A stretch of DNA of 44,683 nt, from NCBI GenBank assembly GCA_902776415.1, contig CACYPY010000008.1:1-44683 (forward strand). The letters are read 5' to 3'. The position numbers and the translations under genes were made by a program. The notes below the pieces were generated by a model. That model searched no databases. It was not told the DNA's origin and saw only the letters and a list, made by a program, of their open reading frames with translations. Positions 1-8,965 of the stretch are shown here, piece after piece (positions within the stretch are counted from its first letter, which is position 1; each line of letters starts with the position of its first letter). The stretch is from an uncultured Ruminobacter sp. (lineage in GTDB: Bacteria > Pseudomonadota > Gammaproteobacteria > Enterobacterales > Succinivibrionaceae).

Positions 1-94
1 GTTATTTTGCAAGGGGGGACAGGACGTTGAGGGAATGGGGACGATAGCTTTGAAATGACAGCGAGTATGGTTTAGTCATACGCTGCCATAGAGT

Positions 95-1102
95 TTAGGT
101 TATAAAAGGCTTTTTAAGGAGTTTCAGAACCAGCTTTCCTCTCAGGAGGCACGTGGCCCTGCGGTAATCCTTCAGGGTTACTTCCTTCCCGTTATTAAAG
201 AGCTCTGCCAGACGATACGCGCTGTCAAAAGCATAGCTCATCCCCTCCAGAGATGACGGGCTTATAAATCCTGCTGCCTCTCCTATCAAAAAGCACCTGC
301 CACGGCCAATACGGAACTGCCAGGGATGTCTGGGACTGAGCACCAGACAGGTTTCAGTTTTTACCGGGGAATCCAGCTTAAACCCCCGCTTTGTCAGTTT
401 TTCTTTCAGTGTTCGGAATTTGTCCCTTGCCCTCCTTGCCGGAAAGGCTCCGCCAACGATAAAGCAATTATCCTTTGAAACTCCCCATGAATAGCAGTCT
501 GTCAGAGTTTTATCAAAAATGCAGGAATACATGGGGGATTCGTGTTCATCAGGAAACCACTGCTGGATTGCCAGATAGGAACGGATTTTATGATTCGGGA
601 ACAGAGTATGCCTTACTACTGAATTTGCGCCATCCGCCCCGACAATATACCTGGCATAATAGGTTTTCCGTGTTTTATTCTCCGTTACGGAAATTTCGTA
701 GCAATCACCCAGATCCTTGAAGCCAGACACCGAGACTCCGTTGTGAACGTCAACGCTTTCAGGAATCAGACTCTTAAGCCAGCAATCAAACTTATGCCGA
801 TCCATGTTCAGGTAAAACCTCTGGTAATGCCTCTCGTATCCAGTTACCAGATCCATAGTTCTTACCGAAAATATCTGCGGGTTTACCAGCACTCCCACAG
901 GGAGGGTAAGCCCGAATCTGGCAAAACATTTTTGGGCATCATCAGCCAGAAGGCCGCCACACGGCTTTCGGAAACTGTCTTCGGTATCATCCTTTTTGTC
1001 CAGAGCAATCACCTTCAGAGATGAATTTAACAGCCTGGCAAAGGTCGCACCGGCAGGACCTAGCCCGACAACGGCCACATCAAAAACATACCTGTCTGTC
1101 AT
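95..1102 (-). CDS. FAD-dependent oxidoreductase, geranylgeranyl-reductase-like family
   Basis: A 335-residue flavoprotein. The N-terminus carries a Rossmann dinucleotide-binding motif (GLGPAGA, residues about 13-19). A PCGGLLADDAQ motif near residue 47, GADGANSVVR in the middle and GRCFLIGEAAGFISPSSLEG toward the C-terminus are typical of the geranylgeranyl reductase/CbrA-like branch of FAD oxidoreductases. Members reduce isoprenoid chains or have unknown substrates, so the substrate here is unknown. The reading frame opens upstream with a TTG at 1123; the ATG at 1102 is preferred because MTDRYVFDVAVVG fits the family start, although no clear Shine-Dalgarno precedes either. It follows cysS on the same strand after about 110 bases. 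A squalene/phytoene-synthase-like gene lies at the far end of the window, but any shared isoprenoid role is speculative. Confidence 0.8.
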   Translation of the reverse strand: MTDRYVFDVAVVGLGPAGATFARLLNSSLKVIALDKKDDTEDSFRKPCGGLLADDAQKCFARFGLTLPVGVLVNPQIFSVRTMDLVTGYERHYQRFYLNMDRHKFDCWLKSLIPESVDVHNGVSVSGFKDLGDCYEISVTENKTRKTYYARYIVGADGANSVVRHTLFPNHKIRSYLAIQQWFPDEHESPMYSCIFDKTLTDCYSWGVSKDNCFIVGGAFPARRARDKFRTLKEKLTKRGFKLDSPVKTETCLVLSPRHPWQFRIGRGRCFLIGEAAGFISPSSLEGMSYAFDSAYRLAELFNNGKEVTLKDYRRATCLLRGKLVLKLLKKPFIT

Positions 1103-1211
1103 AATATTATCAGGGATAAACAAAAACGCAGCCCCTGATTTTTCACCCGTTCAAGGAGTGATCAGAGGGCTCTTTAAGCAAAACCGCCTGTCAGTCTGTG
1201 GCAGTTTGCTG

Positions 1212-2600
1212 TCAGTCCTTCCTTCTCCAGGTAGTACCGGTCGGACCGTCTTCTATGAGGATTCCCATTTCCTGAAGCTCATTTCGTGCCCGATCAGCTT
1301 CTGCCCAGTTTTTGTTTTTTCTGGCTTCGGCTCTTTTTTGGATAAGCTCTTCAATTTTTGCCGTATCCAGATCTCCCGATGCTGCATCGTTTCCCTTGAT
1401 ATATGATTCAGGATCCTTTGAAAGCAATCCCAGCACACATCCCAGTTTCCTGAGAAGTCCTGCCAAAGCCGGGGCATCTCCGCGGTTTTCAGATTTCGCT
1501 ATATTAAGATCCTTTGCCAGCTCAAACAGCACTGAATAGGCTTCCGGAGTATTAAAATCATCATCCATGGCCTTTCTGAAGCTGTCTTCATAAACCGATC
1601 CGGTCATAGGTTCGGCAGGAACAACATCTCTCAATGCCGTATACAGTCTGAGGAGCGATGCTCTGGCCTGACGGATATTATCTTCGGAATAATTAAGCTG
1701 GCCGCGGTACTGAGCGCTCATCAGGAAGTAACGCAACGTTTCACCGTCATACTTGTCAAGTAAATCCCTGATGGTGAAAAAATTCCCCAAAGACTTTGAC
1801 ATTTTTTCCTTGTTTATCATCATCATCCCGGAATGAAGCCAGTAATGAACATATTTAGTGTGCCAGCCGCAGCAACTCTGGGCAATTTCATTCTCATGGT
1901 GCGGAAAAATAAGATCCGAACCGCCGCCGTGAATATCAAACTCCTTTCCAAGATATTTGGAGTTCATTGCAGAACACTCTATGTGCCATCCCGGACGTCC
2001 GGCTCCCCAAGGGGAATCCCACATCGGTTCTCCGGGCTTTGACATTTTCCAGAGGACAAAATCGTAAGGATTTCTTTTTGCGGATTCTACACTGACCCGG
2101 GCTCCGGCCTTTAAATCATTAAGAACCTGACCGGACAGTCTGCCGTACTCCGGGAATGAATCAATGTCAAACATCACATCGCCGTTATCGGCAACATAGG
2201 CATTGCCGTTTTTGATGAGCTGATCCACAAGAGCAATGATCTCTGGAATATTCTGAGTCGCCCGGGGTTCAATATCTGGACGCATGATACCAAGCGCATC
2301 AAAATCCCGGTACATTTCCACGGTAAGTCTTTCGGTAAGAGCTGCGCAGGTTTCCTGATTTTCATTGGCTCTTTTAATAATCTTGTCATCAACATCGGTA
2401 ATATTTCTGACATAGGTAACATCATACCCGAGGTAGCGAAGATAACGCACCACGGTATCAAAGCACACAAATGTTCTGCCATGCCCGATATGACAGAGAT
2501 CGTAAACTGTAACTCCGCACACATAGATTCCTACCTTTCCCGGAACCATGGGAACAAACTCTTCCTTGCGATGAGTGAGGGAATTGAAAATCTCCAGCAT
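1212..2600 (-). CDS. cysS: Cysteinyl-tRNA synthetase
   Basis: Charges tRNA-Cys with cysteine in the cytoplasm. The 462-residue product matches the E. coli length (461). It shows the class I HIGH motif (residues 37-40), the KMSKS loop (266-270) and the zinc ligands that provide cysteine specificity: C28, C209, H234 and E238. The open frame extends 11 codons further upstream, but MLEIFNSL is the conserved N-terminus, and the ATG at 2600 has an AGAGG ribosome binding site six bases upstream. In E. coli cysS lies directly beside divergent ppiB-lpxH; here those genes are about 8.8 kb away, with the Ter cassette between. Confidence 0.98.
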   Translation of the reverse strand: MLEIFNSLTHRKEEFVPMVPGKVGIYVCGVTVYDLCHIGHGRTFVCFDTVVRYLRYLGYDVTYVRNITDVDDKIIKRANENQETCAALTERLTVEMYRDFDALGIMRPDIEPRATQNIPEIIALVDQLIKNGNAYVADNGDVMFDIDSFPEYGRLSGQVLNDLKAGARVSVESAKRNPYDFVLWKMSKPGEPMWDSPWGAGRPGWHIECSAMNSKYLGKEFDIHGGGSDLIFPHHENEIAQSCCGWHTKYVHYWLHSGMMMINKEKMSKSLGNFFTIRDLLDKYDGETLRYFLMSAQYRGQLNYSEDNIRQARASLLRLYTALRDVVPAEPMTGSVYEDSFRKAMDDDFNTPEAYSVLFELAKDLNIAKSENRGDAPALAGLLRKLGCVLGLLSKDPESYIKGNDAASGDLDTAKIEELIQKRAEARKNKNWAEADRARNELQEMGILIEDGPTGTTWRRKD

Positions 2601-2744
2601 TATTAACCTCTGCACACAGAAAAAAACACGCACAAAGCAAAATGATCGCCCTGTGCATTTCCGACCGAACTATCCAGAATACCCTGAAATCAGGTCATAA
2701 TTTTAAATTTTAAGAATCAGGTTAGCAAGCACGCCCGCAGCATG

Positions 2745-3203
2745 TTACTTAAAAGCATTTTTAAGATCGTCAGCCGCCTTAAGAGTCTGCTCGGTGTTGT
2801 TCTTCAGGGTTTCTGCTGAATTTTTTGCCTTATCGTACTTGCTCTTGGCCTCCAAGGCATTCTTTAAAGAATCCGGAGTTCCGACAGAATTTGCGGCCTT
2901 GTTCTTAACATACTCTTCTGCTTTGTCACGGGCATAGTCAACAGCCTTGTCAGCGGCGGTATCGGCAAGAGATTTTCCTCCGGACTGAGCAGTGGTCGGT
3001 ATATTCTTCAGCTGATTCATGCCGGAATTAACCTGATCCACCCCGCTGATAATCTTGTCGGCACCGGTTCCCTGCAAGGCATTTGCAGCCTGATTCTTTG
3101 CTTCCTGCTTTGCGACATCGGTTACTGCATCAGTGAGCACATCAGCCATAGCCGATACCGGCAGCAAAGCTGCTAAAGCCAGCGCAATTCTTAACCTGTT
3201 CAT
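2745..3203 (-). CDS. Small exported Ala/Lys-rich protein, unknown function
   Basis: A 152-residue protein with a clear Sec signal peptide (basic MNRLR, hydrophobic core, probable cleavage after AMA near residue 20). The mature part is predicted to be helical and rich in Ala, Lys, Asp and Asn, with loosely repeated DKAVDYARDKAEEYVKNKA-type segments and no cysteine. It is probably periplasmic or outer-membrane associated; I do not recognise the family. A strong AGGAGG precedes the ATG by seven bases, and an extended -10 promoter lies about 50 bases upstream, so it is probably its own transcription unit. It sits between cysS and the end of the Ter cassette, so it may have arrived with the cassette or be an ordinary neighbour. 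Confidence 0.75.
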   Translation of the reverse strand: MNRLRIALALAALLPVSAMADVLTDAVTDVAKQEAKNQAANALQGTGADKIISGVDQVNSGMNQLKNIPTTAQSGGKSLADTAADKAVDYARDKAEEYVKNKAANSVGTPDSLKNALEAKSKYDKAKNSAETLKNNTEQTLKAADDLKNAFK

Positions 3204-3250
3204 TGAATTACCTCCTGTAAAATCGTTGGCAAGGTCCAGAAAACATGGTG

Positions 3251-3259
3251 ATTATAGCA
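3251..3259 (-). promoter_or_regulatory. Extended -10 promoter of the exported-protein gene
   Basis: On the minus strand the sequence reads TGCTATAAT, a perfect -10 hexamer with the upstream TGn extension, about 50 bases before the ATG at 3203. A TTGACA is present, but only 11 bases upstream of the -10, too close to be its -35 partner; the sequence at 17-bp spacing is a poor -35. Confidence 0.6.
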
Positions 3260-3416
3260 ACTCTCGGTGTCAAGCGAAAAACTCTTGTTAAGAAGTCTGA
3301 AGAATTCACCAGGTAACAATATTTCAGATCCGAAAGAACACACACCGAAGCGGGGACAGAACAGCCCCGCACAACATCTGACATTTCTCAGAATCCGGAT
3401 TATGACACGATATCAG

Positions 3417-3431
3417 CGGTTCCAGGAACCG
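3417..3431. repeat. 15-bp dyad downstream of the Ter cassette
   Basis: CGGTTCC and GGAACCG arms separated by a single A. It lies in the 264-bp gap between the last Ter gene and the exported-protein gene. The gap otherwise shows only the promoter at 3251 and no T-run terminator next to the dyad. It could be a protein-binding site; no function can be assigned. Confidence 0.4.
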
Positions 3432-3467
3432 GTAACCTGTCCTGCCGTATGCTAAAAAGCTTTATGA

Positions 3468-4535
3468 TTACCCGAGTCCGGTACCTACAGAGAAGGAGCC
3501 GAACTGATAATAACCGGTACTTCCGCACCACGGACAGGTAAGCTGCATGCAACCGTCAACAGATTTTTCACATTGAGGATTGCAGCAGAATATCCGGCCG
3601 CAGGAGCACTTGGTAATGATTACGGGATTATTACAGTGCGGACAGTTGCAGTCATCCTTGTGCTGCACTTCGTTCATATCAAGATCGCTGCCACTGCCGC
3701 CGCCCGATGACAGTTCGTCGTAGGTCTCCTCGTCAGGAACGGGAAAACAGCCCTCTTCCGAAAACACCCCCGAATTGTCCCGGCGATAAAGATCAATGTA
3801 TCTCTTCTTCCTGCCGGAGCATTTACCGATAATGACTCTGACGTTTTCATCCCCTGCAATGCTGTCCTGCCCCGGTCGTTTTTCCTTTTTAAGATTTATT
3901 TTATGTACCTTCTCGCCGGCATCCTCCTTCATGATCCGATCCTCGGCTACGGTCTTGTTGTCTCCGACAGCTACGCTGTTTGTCTGAATTGACGCACTTA
4001 CCCACTTAAAGAACCCCCTCACGGTTTCATCGTCCATGTCATCCAGAAGGTAAATCTGTTCCGTAATCTGCCCGAGGATGGAATAATCCAGCCTGGCCGC
4101 CAGGGACACCGCGATGACCGAAGCCTTTCTGGAATATTCATTGCGCCATTTGTCAAATACCCTTTTGTAGGATGATGAGGTCGGATTGCCGTCGGTAAAG
4201 AAAAATACCAAAGGCTTCCAGTCCCCTTTTTGAGAAGCAGTGGTCTTCACAACGTTGCGATCGATTTCCCGCATAAGACAGGTAAATGCCTCACCGTAAT
4301 CAGTGCCTCCTCCCAGAGGAAGACTGGGGATACTGAGCGTGTAAACCTCGGTAAGCGGATTTAAAACTTTGCTTTTCCCCGCAAAAACAATGGTGGAGAT
4401 AAAAACAGTTTCCAAAGCATACGGATCCGAGCTCAGCTCCTTCACAATCATCTGAAGCCCTTTATCCACCTTAGGCAGATCGGCTACCATGGATTCGGAA
4501 ACGTCAACGACAAAAAAGATCGGTAACCTTCTCAT
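3468..4535 (-). CDS. TerY-like vWA protein with C-terminal Cys-rich metal-binding domain
   Basis: A 355-residue, two-part protein. Residues 1 to about 185 are a von Willebrand factor A domain with a MIDAS metal site (D11, S13 and S15 in DVSES; T78; D115 in FTDGNP) and the KGDW signature shared with the other two vWA proteins of this cluster. After a charged linker, residues 296-337 hold eleven cysteines in CxC, CxxC and CC pairs, as in the TerY C-terminal metal-binding domain, probably binding two or more zinc ions. Its start lies 9 bases after the kinase stop, so it is the last gene of the cassette. In the described TerY-P systems a vWA protein is associated with a kinase and a PP2C phosphatase, probably as adaptor or scaffold. 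The MIDAS is DxSES rather than the usual DxSGS of its paralogues. Confidence 0.88.
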   Translation of the reverse strand: MRRLPIFFVVDVSESMVADLPKVDKGLQMIVKELSSDPYALETVFISTIVFAGKSKVLNPLTEVYTLSIPSLPLGGGTDYGEAFTCLMREIDRNVVKTTASQKGDWKPLVFFFTDGNPTSSSYKRVFDKWRNEYSRKASVIAVSLAARLDYSILGQITEQIYLLDDMDDETVRGFFKWVSASIQTNSVAVGDNKTVAEDRIMKEDAGEKVHKINLKKEKRPGQDSIAGDENVRVIIGKCSGRKKRYIDLYRRDNSGVFSEEGCFPVPDEETYDELSSGGGSGSDLDMNEVQHKDDCNCPHCNNPVIITKCSCGRIFCCNPQCEKSVDGCMQLTCPWCGSTGYYQFGSFSVGTGLG

Positions 4536-4544
4536 ATCATCATC

Positions 4545-6056
4545 CTAATTTTTAACTAACTGAACCACACAAAGCCGGGAGGAAACGCTGGTCCCGAACA
4601 GGATCTTTCGTCCATCCGTCAGAGATACGCTTTGTCCTATCGCAATCTTTTTCCTGTTATTTGCATCCGACACATCGTACAAATCGCTCATACCGCGATT
4701 AATCAGAATCCAGGAGCCGTTATGCAAATGAAAATCTCCCACCGGCTTCTTATCAGCATCGGCAAGCTTTTCATTAGGGTGGATATTCTTATCGATATGC
4801 CATTTATAGAGAGACTGCTTGCTGAAAACCATCAGCCGGGCATTTTCAAACCTGAATGAATCATTGGGTCTGGGACGATAATAAAAATTCAGTACCGGGA
4901 GCTCCCCCTTATATGCTGTACCGCAGAAAGGACATACCGGTTTTCTGGTATTATCAAACACAAACCATTTCTCCTTGCACTGAGGATTCTGACAGGGCTG
5001 AATCAAATCCACCGTTTTGATAAGAGCCTTTTCCCAGTCATCAGCTGAAGGCCGTTTGGAGGGATCGTGAAGACCGTCAATAAACGCCTTCTCAAACAAT
5101 GGTTTAAGATAGGGACCGCAAAGAGTGTATGGCAGCTTATCCACATCACCCTGCGGCAATTCGAACTTATCAAGATTTTTAACCACAGGGCGATTTTTTC
5201 TGTCGGTGGGATGCTCGATAAACAGAGCCTCCCTGCCCATGCAGAGCTCCTCGTCCCTGGCACTGTCGTCGGGGTCACAAATCATCCCGCCGCGAAGAGG
5301 ATGGCGATACAGAAGATACATGTAAATCAGAACTGCCAGCGCATGCCGATCGGTGAGAATCGAAGGAACCTTTTTATTGGAATCTGTTTTCGGAAGAGCC
5401 ACGGTTTCCAGCACCTCCGGAGCAATAAAGTCGGGAGTGCCGACAACATCAGGAGGATATTTCCCGGGAACCACCAGGCCGTCAATATCGATAATGCACG
5501 CATCGCCCTTCAGAGGATCCACCAAAACGTTTTTATATGACAGATCAGAATGAGCCAGTCCGGCCGCATGCATTCTCTTGACCGCCCTGGCGATTTTGAT
5601 GCACACCTGAAGATAATTGAGCCACGTCCCCTTCTGGTCATCATCAAGAATCTTGTTCCTGAGTTTTGGAGAGGCAAACCATTTACCCTCCTTCTCTTTC
5701 CCCTTGAATCTGCCGCTGGAAAAAAAGAAATTGGATCTGTAGGTCGGAGCTACCACTCCCAGTTTCGTGATACCCTTGTGCTGCCATTCCACGATATGGG
5801 TGGGCCAGCAAAAAAGCTTCCGTAAATTCTCACCGCCTTCCTTCTCAAACAGCTGCTTTGAATAAGTATTTACAATTTTTTCCAGACGTTCCCTGGAATT
5901 ATTATCCTGCTCCTTTCTGAAAAAACCGACAACATATGACTTATCGGGACTGAAATACACATCCTTCATTGCCCCGGAACCTATTGCCTCAGATGAGTCA
6001 AACTCAATGGCTGAACCGTCAAGAGCGGTTAATTTAACAATTTTACTGTCACTCAT
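4545..6056 (-). CDS. Ser/Thr-type protein kinase with zinc ribbon and FHA-like tail (TerY-P kinase)
   Basis: A 503-residue kinase of the Ter-associated type. A glycine-rich loop (AIGSGAMKDVYF, residues 24-35), the catalytic loop HSDLSYKN (D171, N176), a metal-binding IDIDG in place of DFG (190-193), GTPDFIAPE (206-214) and a DPSKRPSA segment (331-338) are readable. The usual strand-3 VAIK lysine is not evident: the matching segment reads VVGFFRK. C355, C360, C375 and C378 form a probable zinc ribbon. The last ~110 residues look beta-rich, and an FHA-like fold is a guess. The start overlaps the PP2C gene by 8 bases, implying translational coupling of kinase and phosphatase. It probably phosphorylates cassette partners; substrates are unknown. 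Confidence 0.88.
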   Translation of the reverse strand: MSDSKIVKLTALDGSAIEFDSSEAIGSGAMKDVYFSPDKSYVVGFFRKEQDNNSRERLEKIVNTYSKQLFEKEGGENLRKLFCWPTHIVEWQHKGITKLGVVAPTYRSNFFFSSGRFKGKEKEGKWFASPKLRNKILDDDQKGTWLNYLQVCIKIARAVKRMHAAGLAHSDLSYKNVLVDPLKGDACIIDIDGLVVPGKYPPDVVGTPDFIAPEVLETVALPKTDSNKKVPSILTDRHALAVLIYMYLLYRHPLRGGMICDPDDSARDEELCMGREALFIEHPTDRKNRPVVKNLDKFELPQGDVDKLPYTLCGPYLKPLFEKAFIDGLHDPSKRPSADDWEKALIKTVDLIQPCQNPQCKEKWFVFDNTRKPVCPFCGTAYKGELPVLNFYYRPRPNDSFRFENARLMVFSKQSLYKWHIDKNIHPNEKLADADKKPVGDFHLHNGSWILINRGMSDLYDVSDANNRKKIAIGQSVSLTDGRKILFGTSVSSRLCVVQLVKN

Positions 6057-8142
6057 ATTTGTACATCACCACTATAGTCCGATCGTCATGATTTCCGACA
6101 ACCCAGTAATTGAGCCATTCCAAAAGCTGCTCAGACAATTCCCGGGGTTCTGATGACAATTCAAGCGGAGGGGAATCATCACTGCCAGTAACAGTAAGAT
6201 CCTTCCAGAATTTGTCCCAGTTGCTCTTGTCGGACATCAGATATTCGGTTTCAAATTTGGCATCAGAAACTCCGTCAGACATCAGCATTATCGCAGTAAG
6301 GGAATCAACAACATGTACAGAAATGCGATTTATCAGCTCGTTGCCATTGGTAAACAGATTCTTCATGGTCAAAAATCTGGTCTGACCGGCAAACTCTCCG
6401 GAATCCGGAGTATTCATCAGTAAGGTTTTTGCCGTATAGGGAGATTTTCCGTCCTTGACAATCCGTCCCTGAACAGATTCATTCTGATCATAAACCACAA
6501 TGGCACCATCCCCGATGGCAAAAGAAATAATCAGAAAGTTACTGCCAATCTTTTTGGTGACTGCCAGCAAGAGCGTCGTGGCAAAATCCTTCAGGGTAAC
6601 AGACTCTTCCCGGCAGTTGTTCATAACAGCTTCAATACTTGATATTGCTGCTTTAACCACGGGTACAATATGAGAATAGGCCAGCTTTTTAATTTCCATT
6701 AAATCATTTCTTTCAAGTCTGGGCTTACCTGAACAAATATGTTGAATTCCAATATTCAGAGGATGCTGGCTGTCTGACAGCTTTAGGTTAAGCTCCCTGG
6801 AAATGAATTCACAGGCTACACGGGATCCCTCCCGGGAAAATTTTGCGGACCCGGCTCCGTCTGCAACAATCAGAATGTTCCAGTCCTCCTTATCAGTTCT
6901 CAGGATTGAAAAGTCATCGTCCCGGGGGCTTCCAACATGAGCGTGAGAACGTCCCCGCTGGCTGGCTCCGAAAACTTTCAGACCTTCAGAGGCAACCAGG
7001 AACCCTTTATGATCGCTGTCCGGTTTCTTAAAACGGATATCAGCAGGAGTTGGCTTGTTATTCCACATGGTCCTGGGATTGGGCTTCAGTTTCGGCCGGG
7101 GCCAGGGTTCCTCGATGACGGGAGAATTCCCGGAAGCTGTCCCCGGAACATTCTTTAAAGATGGTTGCTCAGAACCCGCTGACCGGGAAACATCGCTGAC
7201 AGCTTTTTCAGAACTGCCGGCGGTGTTTTCAGGAAGAGGAATCTCAGCGGAGATATCGGCTGAAACGCTGTCAGAAACAGATGCTTCCGCTGATATCTCC
7301 TGCTCAGAATGTTCAGGTGATTCACCGGCAGAATTTTCGGAATGATCCGCTAATTCCTGAACAGCTTCAGAAGATACATTGACTTCATTGTCTGCGATAT
7401 CAGAATTCAGATTGACCTTCTGTCCGTCTGAATTGCTATTCGAATTTTCTCCAAAGACTGCGGTTTCCTCATCGGATGAGGACGACTTCTCCGAATGGGA
7501 AGTTTTCTCATCTGGCTGATTTCCTTCAACATTGGTATTACCAACTTCGGAAGATTCGTTATGTGCCTCCGAAATGCTGCCATCGGAAACATTCTCAGAA
7601 CCAGATAACGATTCCGAATCTTTGTTCAAAACACCATCTTTAGAGACTTCTGAAGCATTATCCAAAAATGAAGCCTGACCTAAGGGATCGTCCTTCTGAC
7701 TGCTGTCAGCAGGTTTCTGAAATTCAAAAACATATTTTACAAAAACATTAGGACAATTCTGTTCTTTTGAATAAAAAAAAGCCTCCAAAGAAATTTTTTT
7801 GCCATTGTTATTTAAGTTGGATAAATCTATGTTGATAACATTTTTCAACGTATCTAAACAATCATTAGTATCAGTAAAACACAATGTTTTGAAAAACTCA
7901 GGCCGTTCATAATTTCTCAGAAGCACCTCAGCAATTTTAGCAATTTTTCCCTTTAGTTCAGAAATATCAGAATACTTGGCACTTTCATTTCCGATGATAT
8001 TACTGTTATAATCAGCACTCGTTAATAAGCTCAAAAGATTATTACAAGCATCAGTCCTCAAAAGAAGATCATCAGTATTAAGACTGATTTGAATTTTTTC
8101 TGTCCCAACACAGCGAAATATAAATTCAATTTGATTGCTCAT
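6049..8142 (-). CDS. PP2C-family protein phosphatase with long disordered linker (TerY-P phosphatase)
   Basis: A 697-residue protein. The C-terminal part (about 395-697) is a PP2C/PPM metal-dependent Ser/Thr phosphatase: RDDDF (407-411), ADGAG (427-431), GDG (544-546), SDG (622-624) and HDD (685-687) supply the acidic metal ligands. Residues 1-145 form an unrecognised N-terminal region. Residues about 150-345 are a Ser/Glu/Asn-rich, probably disordered linker with a proline-rich end. The DNA for the N-terminal region (about 7730-8140) is visibly more AT-rich than the catalytic part. It is expected to reverse phosphorylation by the overlapping kinase gene. AGGG lies four bases upstream of the ATG. 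The linker may itself be a substrate; that is inference. Confidence 0.9.
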   Translation of the reverse strand: MSNQIEFIFRCVGTEKIQISLNTDDLLLRTDACNNLLSLLTSADYNSNIIGNESAKYSDISELKGKIAKIAEVLLRNYERPEFFKTLCFTDTNDCLDTLKNVINIDLSNLNNNGKKISLEAFFYSKEQNCPNVFVKYVFEFQKPADSSQKDDPLGQASFLDNASEVSKDGVLNKDSESLSGSENVSDGSISEAHNESSEVGNTNVEGNQPDEKTSHSEKSSSSDEETAVFGENSNSNSDGQKVNLNSDIADNEVNVSSEAVQELADHSENSAGESPEHSEQEISAEASVSDSVSADISAEIPLPENTAGSSEKAVSDVSRSAGSEQPSLKNVPGTASGNSPVIEEPWPRPKLKPNPRTMWNNKPTPADIRFKKPDSDHKGFLVASEGLKVFGASQRGRSHAHVGSPRDDDFSILRTDKEDWNILIVADGAGSAKFSREGSRVACEFISRELNLKLSDSQHPLNIGIQHICSGKPRLERNDLMEIKKLAYSHIVPVVKAAISSIEAVMNNCREESVTLKDFATTLLLAVTKKIGSNFLIISFAIGDGAIVVYDQNESVQGRIVKDGKSPYTAKTLLMNTPDSGEFAGQTRFLTMKNLFTNGNELINRISVHVVDSLTAIMLMSDGVSDAKFETEYLMSDKSNWDKFWKDLTVTGSDDSPPLELSSEPRELSEQLLEWLNYWVVGNHDDRTIVVMYKYE

Positions 8143-8237
8143 ATCACCCTAACATCCCAAAAGCATAAAAACACTAACGTTTAAAATCAAACCTTCAGAA
8201 ATCATGCAGAACGGTGTCTGTTTTTCCAGCGAGTCTG

Positions 8238-8879
8238 CTAAAACACCATAATCTCCTCAGGAGGTGGTGGCAGATTCGCACTTTCATCAATTCCGGTACC
8301 CTGGCTTTTATTGCACTCGTCAATGGAAGCAGATACCCACTGAAACAGCTTAATAAAGCTGTCACTGTCAAGATTCTCCAGCCGATACACTTCTGGAGTT
8401 AACTTCTTTAAAGGCTCAACCCTGGCCTGCGGTCCGGCCGCACATGCTATCAGCCTGCCAAATTTTTTCCGGGAGAATTTCTCGCACATTTCGTCATAAA
8501 GCAGAACATCCGAAGGCTTGCCGTCTGTCATCACCAGCAGTACGGGAAGCCAGTCCCCCTTCTGCGTAGTGGTATTCCTGATGAACTCGGTGTCAATCCT
8601 CTGTTCTAAAAGCTGAAGAGCCGCTCCCAGGTGAGTCGGACCATAATCCGGAGTGGTTATTTCCGGAAGCGTAAGCTCATCTATCCCGGTCAGCGGAAAT
8701 AACAGTTTAACCTCTTTGTCAAAGGTGATGATTGACAAATGAACGGACTCCAGGGCAAAAGGATCGTTGACAAGGGTTGATATCATGGCATCCAGCCCTA
8801 CCTTCACCGATTCTATTGGTTCTCCCTTCATGGACCCGGAGGTATCAATCAGCAGGTAAACAGGCAATCTTCTGGTCAT
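8238..8879 (-). CDS. TerY-like vWA domain protein (second copy)
   Basis: A single-domain vWA protein of 213 residues with an intact MIDAS motif (DTSGS, D12, S14, S16), a conserved QKGDW segment and MTDGKP supplying the distal aspartate. The frame continues upstream to a TTG at 8909, but the ATG at 8879 gives MTRRLPVYLLIDTSGSM, matching the neighbouring paralogue start; an AGGAG lies 12 bases upstream, a rather long spacing. Strong similarity to the 8966-9604 product indicates tandem duplication. TerY proteins bind a divalent metal and are thought to mediate protein contacts in Ter complexes. The C-terminus ends in PPPPEEIMVF, echoing the PPPPDEINIVV end of the paralogue. Confidence 0.9.
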   Translation of the reverse strand: MTRRLPVYLLIDTSGSMKGEPIESVKVGLDAMISTLVNDPFALESVHLSIITFDKEVKLLFPLTGIDELTLPEITTPDYGPTHLGAALQLLEQRIDTEFIRNTTTQKGDWLPVLLVMTDGKPSDVLLYDEMCEKFSRKKFGRLIACAAGPQARVEPLKKLTPEVYRLENLDSDSFIKLFQWVSASIDECNKSQGTGIDESANLPPPPEEIMVF

Positions 8880-8907
8880 TTTCTCAATACACTCCTGTAT
8901 ATCAGAC

Positions 8908-8932
8908 AAGGAGTTCGTTTTACGAACCCCTT
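8908..8932 (-). other. Intercistronic hairpin between the two terY copies
   Basis: GTTCGT and ACGAAC arms flank a TTT loop. After one mismatch the stem extends by AAGG/CCTT. It lies in the 86-bp gap between the paralogues and lacks a T-run on the minus strand, so an mRNA-processing or stability element is more likely than a terminator. Confidence 0.4.
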
Positions 8933-8965
8933 CTTTATTACCGCATGCTTAATACAGAAAGACTG

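Noticed and set aside
59..86. Hairpin downstream of the FAD oxidoreductase gene
   Set aside because: The stem has a two-base bulge and no T-run follows on the minus strand, so a terminator cannot be supported. The first 94 bases otherwise show nothing.
3260..3276. TTGACA next to TATAAT upstream of the small exported-protein gene
   Set aside because: The spacing is 11 bases, too short for a -35/-10 pair; only the extended -10 is kept.
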